Source: Cubamyces lactineus
Taxonomy: Eukaryota > Basidiomycota > Agaricomycetes > Polyporales > Polyporaceae
DNA length: 64,000 nt
Assembly: GCA_022376465.1 (NCBI GenBank)
Contig: JACDTU010000020.1
Span: 1-64,000 of the forward strand
Direction: 5' to 3'
This document shows, piece by piece, positions 58,497 to 64,000 of the stretch. The notes below the pieces were generated by a model that saw only the letters and a program-made list of their open reading frames with translations, searched no databases and had not been told where the DNA came from. The number at the start of each line of letters is the position of its first letter. Position 1 is the stretch's first letter. The position numbers and the translations under genes were made by a program.

Positions 58497-59426
58497 TGCG
58501 GCTGCAGAGAGTTGTGAGTAGCAAGACGAAAGCGGGGAGGGCCGAGGCCGAGGAGGACCAGTAGAGGTGATGGTACAAGTGAAAGACGTATTGAACTCGC
58601 CGCCACCCACTCACCGTGCGCAGGCGCCAACGAGCATGTAAGCGCCCAACGCCGGCTGCCTAGAACTTGTGGAAGAACGCGTCGGACTTGCATACAGCTC
58701 TTGCACAACGACGTCGACGGGCACAAACCGGCCTTCAACGTGATCCTCTTCCCCCGCCTTCGAGTTCGCTATACAGTCCGCTGTATCATCAGCCAGACGC
58801 ACCCAGATCCGAGTCCGACCGCCTCCGACTTACGAGTCGTGTGTCTTGAGTTCGTAGGTACGTGCAATGCCCCGTTCACTCCTTCTATCGTGCCGCGCCT
58901 GAGCAGTTACGTGTGATAGCATTGAGCACAACACAAACTACGACAGACAGGTTACCGACAACACTGAAGAGCCCAAGCCAGAGGGAGACGTCCCTCGCAC
59001 GGTCCGATTCGCTTCCCATCCCATGGGCAAATGCATTGCCATGAGAAACAGCCTTCCATTGTAGTCTCAAGTCTATCGCTATCACTGTTCTGAGTTCTAT
59101 GCAGACCGCGCAGAACGCCGAGTACGCGACTGCCCGGTTGATGAAATAGGTAACAGCTCGTACACGGCCGCCATGCTCGGCTGGATGGAGTAAGGCAGCA
59201 GACAGGTACGGCACTCTAACCGTGACGCTCTTTTGGCGACCGACGTCTACTTCCTACAACCGCGGAACTATTACGCATAGAGTCCATAATAGTCAAGAAT
59301 CAAGTCCCATGTATTCGCTAAGTGGGGCACATGGGAAGGCGTAGTCCGTGCCCCCGAGCCCCTCTTCTTCCACCCGCTCGTATAAATGCTCCCCCGACGT
59401 CCCAGCATCCATCCATCCACTCCCTC
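58497..59426. promoter_or_regulatory. Upstream region of the P450 gene with TATA box
   Basis: No gene is supported. A TATAAAT box at 59382-59388 lies 39 bp before the P450 ATG, implying a very short leader. Confidence 0.5.
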
Positions 59427-61487
59427 ATGTCTATTACCGAACACCTGTCTTCTCTCGACCTCTCCTCCTGGGCAGTCCTCCTGCTCTCTCTTGTCGCCCT
59501 AGCGCATGTCGTGCCCTACATAGTTGACCCGCACGGTATCCGTGCCTATCCTGGGCCGTGGTTGGCTAAACTCTCAGACCTCTGGTTGGGCAGAGTGGCG
59601 GCGGAAGGACATCGCTCTGAACGCGTTCACAAGCTTCATGAGAAATACGGTAAGTGCCATTCCAAGCTCCGTCCGTGTATGACGCGCTCGTGACCGGCGC
59701 GAGGGCGTGAGGGTGCGCGCTCCTGACCAGCTCATGCTTCCTCTACATTGGACGCCACCGATTGATGCGCTCGCAGCATGGCGCCAAGCTTGCAATTCAG
59801 AGGTCTCGCATGCTAACTTAATCTCGCGCAGGCACATTTGTCCGCATTGCCCCGAACCATCTGTCTATAGCAAACCCGGACGCGCTGCAAGTGGTCTACG
59901 GACATGGCACTGGCACGTTGAAGTCCGACTTCTATGATGCCTTTGTGTCCATCGAACGCGGCCTGTTCAACACGCGTTCACGGCCGGACCACGCGCGCAA
60001 GCGCAAGATTGTGTCGCACATCTTTTCACAGAAGAGTGTCCTCGAGTTTGAGCCACATGTTCGTGAACACCTTGGCCAGCTTTTCAAGCAGTGGGACAGG
60101 CTTTGCGAGGGCGGTGCGAAGGGTCTGACGGGCACAGAAGGGGAAGGTGGCTGGAAGGGGCGCGACGGCCGCGTTTGGTTCGACTGTCTCCCGTGGTACA
60201 ACTACCTCGCCTTCGACATCATCGGTAAGTGCTCGATTAACCTGTCAGTGTCAACGTCAACACAGCTGATGGACCGCATCTATCCGGGCAGGTGACCTCG
60301 CATTCGGAGCCCCATTTGGCATGCTCATTGCGTGCAAGGACTCGGCGCCGGTCGCAGTCTCCGCGAAGGACGCAATGGAGTCCTACGGCAAGGGCGACTG
60401 CGTGGTAGAGCACTTCCCCGCTGTGAAAGTCCTCAACGACCGCGGCGAGTACTCGGCGTCCATCGGTGTCCTTCCCCCGCACTGGCGCCCGTTGGCTAAG
60501 CGTCTCCCGTGGTTCAGCAAGGGCAACCAGGCCGTGCAACGTCTCGCAGGTATCGCCGTCGCCGCCGTCGCACAACGTCTCGCGTCGCCTCCGAGCGACC
60601 GGAGGGATCTGCTCGCGAAGCTTCAAGAAGGCCGGGATGATAACGGAAACCCCATGGGTCGGGCTGAGCTCACTGCAGAGGCGCTCACACAATTGATTGC
60701 GGGCTCCGACACAACGTCAAAGTAAGTCCCTATCTGTCCCAATGGGTAAATGGGTCAATGGGGAACCCAGTCGCTGATGCGCCGTTCCAAGCTCCTCTTG
60801 TGCCATCACGTACTACCTCGCCAAGCACCAGCGCGTACAGGAGAAACTCCAAAAGGAGCTGGACGAAGAGCTCGCCGGCGTGGACGCCCCCATCGTGGAT
60901 TTCGAACAGGTCAAGCGCCTTCCTTATCTCGAGGCCGTCATCAACGAGACACTGCGGATTCACTCAACGTCGGGAATTGGTCTTCCTCGGGTGGTTCCCG
61001 CGGGTGGCCTCGAGGTTTGCGGGAAGTGGTTCCCGGAGGGCACTGTCCTTTCCGTGCCGTCGTACACCATCCACCGTGACAAGGCGGTGTGGGGCGAGGA
61101 CGCGGACGAGTTCAGGCCCGAGCGGTGGTTTGAGCAGGACAAGAACGCGATCCAGAAGACGTTCAACCCATTCTCCTTCGGTCCTAGGTGAGTTTCCGTC
61201 TACTGCGGGCAGTGCGGCGCGGTCATCTGACCATCTCCATACGGTAACAGGAGCTGCGTTGGACGGAACCTTGCGAACCTGGAGCTCCTTGTCATCATCG
61301 CATCTATCTTCCGCCGCTACCACTTCGTCCTCCAGAACCCTGGCCAACCGGTGAGTTTCTCTCGGGCATGTGAGCAGTGGTCGAGATCGTCTGACCGTCC
61401 TGTGATTTGTTGCAGTTGGAGACCATGGAAGGGTTCCTGCGCAAGCCAGTCAACTGCATGGTGGGCATGAAGCGCAGGGACGCCTGA
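59427..61487 (+). CDS. Cytochrome P450, CYP53-like (benzoate 4-hydroxylase type)
   Basis: Six exons: 59427-59649, 59832-60224, 60292-60721, 60792-61187, 61251-61350, 61416-61487; about 537 aa. The N-terminal helix (residues 14-30) anchors it to the ER. Oxygen-binding helix I reads AGSDTTSN, the ExxR is ETLR, the PERF region is FRPERWFE and the haem loop FSFGPRSCVGRNLA holds the Cys ligand. YGTFVRIAPNHLSIA, FGAPFGML and the overall length resemble the fungal CYP53 family, which para-hydroxylates benzoate and related aromatics. Intron 1 is long (182 nt). The exact substrate is inferred only. Confidence 0.88.
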
Positions 61488-61653
61488 CGGTTCGGGCACA
61501 CGTGTCGTGTGAACGCCGATATTGGCTTCTCACTTCGAGAAGCCCACGACTGATAGCTTCATGTGCGATTCAGTGTGTTTCTACTACAGTGATACATGTC
61601 TTGTGCAATCTGCTATCGTTCTCCTTTGCAATGGTACTTCTATTCGCTACATA

Positions 61654-64000
61654 TCACCGCCCGGTCATGATCTCCGAGCGACACAGCGGACAGCTTGACG
61701 AATGGCTCGTGTTAAACCACTGCGATAGCCTGTGAGTGACGTGGGAAACGGCGTAGGTAAGATCACGCACCTTGTACAGGCAAGCGGCATGGAACCGGTT
61801 CTTGCACGTCTTGCACGGCTTGCGGGGGAGGCTTCCATCGGTGGCATTGACAACGCTGTGTAGGCACACAGAAGGCACAGACACGTCAGCTGCGTTCCCA
61901 TCCATCACAATAGGTGGAGAAAACGCACGAATAACAGATGGCGCATTCCGCGATTCCCTCGAAGTGCGACGTGACGTTCTTCAGGAAGAAGCTCAGGCCG
62001 TCGACGATGCTTCCGCTCTGTTCAACGAACCCCGCACCATTAGTGTTCATACGCCGACCTGGACCGTCTATTTCGGAAGATCGACCGAACGTACCCTGAA
62101 AGTCAGTATCTGTTGGACGCCCAGCTCCCACGCACGCCAGCGGTCATCAGCGACGCCGACATGCTTCGATCCATTGACTTCGATGGTGTGAAGCGGCCAG
62201 TCGGAAGGCAGCTTTACAGTCAGCTCCAGCTGCTGTTCGTCGACTGTGAACGCTGCCGTGACTTCGTTCACGGCGCTAGCGACCTTGATGGAGATGTTCT
62301 CCCCGGACAGCTCCGCAGCGGCGTTAGGGTCCTTCACGCGCGCGAGCTCCGTCCGGATGATGGCAGGGGAGAAGTGCTTGGACGTGTAAGAAGCGACTGC
62401 GGTGGAAAGCTGGCGGTCACGACATTCCGCCAGCCAGCTCCGGATCAGGGACGGTAGAAGCAGGAGGGCTCGGTAGTAGACATGCGCGGTCAGCAGGCGG
62501 AGACTAATCGGAGAGTCCGCGATGTAGTCTGCGGGTTTCGCGGTCATACAAAGTCATGAAGAATGGAAGATGCAGAAGCCTTACAATCAAGGTAGAATTC
62601 GTCCACGTCCCAGATGTCTAGCTTGAAAGCTTTCGCCATGCCTCCGTATAGGTTCAGAAGGCCGAAAACAGCGGGCAGTAACTTGGAGCCCACAAGGTCG
62701 AGTTCTCGGAGCTGATCCATGTAGCCCGACTTCACTTTCAGGGACTGTCCAAGGTGCAGGTGAGAGGAGTGTCCATTATTTGACGAATACATTCAGACGT
62801 ACCGCATCCGTGAACAGATCCAGAGCAACCATCCAACCAAGCAGGTAGCCAAACCATTCCTGTACAACGATGAGCAAGACAATTGAACGAGTTCCAAGAG
62901 CGCATTACCTGGCCAAACTCGTCAAAATCCTCCTGGTTGAGATTGCGTTGCAGAATATCGAGCAGTTCTATGGGTAGCTCAATCTTCATGGTACCTTCGA
63001 CGTCGACCGCGGCTTCGATGACTAGGTGTTCTGTGTATTTCTTGGCAGCCTCGTGAAGCAGCTGATATGCCATACGCTGGACGTTGACCGATCCGTCGGT
63101 GACCAAGTGACACATCTACGAGGACGTCAGGGAGCCGTAGAGGTGCAGAAGCGGTCAGACTGACCTTCGAGAGCGTATCACGGCCGATCAAGGACGAGGG
63201 TAAATCCTGCACGATCTGCAGGGCCAGCTCACGACATACAGATAGTGGAGTCGAGGAGACCGCGTCGGCATCTGACATATAGTTTAGCAAAAAGGTCTCT
63301 GGAGTAAGACGAAGGCGACGCACCAAGCTTCGTCGAAACCAGATCTCGGATCAAGGTTAGGTTTGCCGTTCGTCGTTCTTCCCATACTGATCGGAGGGCC
63401 TTGTTCGTGGAAACCAAATCCTCAATGATCATAAACAGCTTGAGGGTCCTACTGAGCGTGACGTAGGTAGACGAATCCTGCAAAGAAGCATTCTGCGTGC
63501 CAAGGTGAGCAGCATTCCTCAGAGACATCAACGAGCGCCCTATACCTCTAGGTTGTTCTCTACCACGTCAAAGACGAGGTCCCAGTGTGCCCCCGAGATA
63601 TTCTGCAGAATCGGTGCCAGGTGCGCGAAGACGAGGGTCATCTCGCTCTGGACCTCTTCATCGAGATCCTCGTCGGACGTGATCCACTGCTGGCATGCCT
63701 TGACGAGATTGACGGCGCGGGGCTGCGGCAAGAAGACGACATCCGATTCAGGGTCGGGGGCTGCTGCCGCTAGGTTTCTTAGGATCCAGAGGCCCTCGCT
63801 GTTTGCCTTCGAAGCAGGAATGCCAAGAGTGCTTGCGGCAAGCTCGTTGCGGAAGCGATCCAGACGAGGAGGCTCGGGCGCGTATCTCGTTACGGAGAAA
63901 ACGATCGCCAAAGCAGTGTGAGGAGCTGTGAGAGGAGTGGGTCAGTATCCGTACTCCAAATCTCATCACCCATGACCATGACCCTACCTAGTTTCTCCAT
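61654..64000 (-). CDS. LTN1: E3 ubiquitin ligase listerin, C-terminal part (partial)
   Basis: Exons from the right: 63988->64000, 63546-63925, 63324-63477, 63165-63271, 62909-63115, 62803-62859, 62585-62744, 62095-62528, 61929-62017, 61771-61855, 61654-61719; about 583 aa, with the N-terminal part beyond the right edge. Listerin tags stalled nascent chains on 60S ribosomes with ubiquitin. HEAT-like helices lead into the conserved [36 protein letters not shown] and [14 protein letters not shown]. The last about 50 residues are the [29 protein letters not shown] and SSCPLCRS. The RING is split by two introns and all phases agree. It converges on the P450 with 166 bp between stops. Confidence 0.93.

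Overview
This is nuclear DNA of a filamentous basidiomycete, most likely a mushroom-forming agaricomycete. Almost every gene is broken by many short introns (about 45-65 nt). It carries a DUF6535-type membrane protein and a benzoate-hydroxylase-type (CYP53) P450, and a divergent G-alpha protein of a kind I recall as numerous in Agaricomycetes. There are no operons, ribosome binding sites, insertion sequences or CRISPR arrays. All gene models were built by hand: I joined exons where splice sites, reading phase and recalled family conservation agree. No database was searched.

Layout. 1-3.4 kb: the N-terminal part of prolyl-tRNA synthetase (runs off the left edge), an oxysterol-binding-protein homologue and an intron-containing tRNA-Val, all on the minus strand. 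3.7-7.9 kb (+): PIG-A/GPI3, the catalytic subunit of the first step of GPI-anchor synthesis, and an NCS1 nucleobase permease. 7.9-12.7 kb: a head-to-head pair for a two-subunit biotin-dependent acyl-CoA carboxylase (carboxyltransferase -, biotin carboxylase/BCCP +) sharing a 209-bp promoter. The carboxyltransferase gene has a striking reading-frame disturbance. 13-24 kb: Derlin, orotate phosphoribosyltransferase (URA5), tRNA-Arg(ACG), a TOK1-like two-pore K+ channel, a D-2-hydroxyacid dehydrogenase and the DUF6535 protein. 25-29.2 kb: HMG-CoA reductase. 29.2-34.8 kb: gene-poor.

34.8-42.3 kb: an atypical G-alpha gene with exons of 4, 6 and 21 nt and no catalytic glutamine, tRNA-Arg(UCG), a large fold-back repeat with 318-nt arms, and aspartokinase. 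42.9-45.7 kb: a ChAPs (BUD7/BCH1-type) exomer subunit. 45.7-53.9 kb: gene-poor except for one small unknown protein. 53.9-64 kb: a CCDC6/DUF2046 coiled-coil protein, tRNA-Gly(GCC), a small heat-shock protein with a Gln/His-rich N-terminus, a small unknown gene, the CYP53 P450, and the C-terminal half of the ribosome-quality-control E3 ligase listerin (LTN1), which runs off the right edge.

Most genes are single-copy housekeeping genes of membrane, lipid, amino-acid and protein-quality pathways. I see only one clear functional linkage, the divergent carboxylase pair. The best candidates for a second look are the 318-nt inverted repeat, the carboxyltransferase frame break, and the degenerate G-alpha with its micro-exons.
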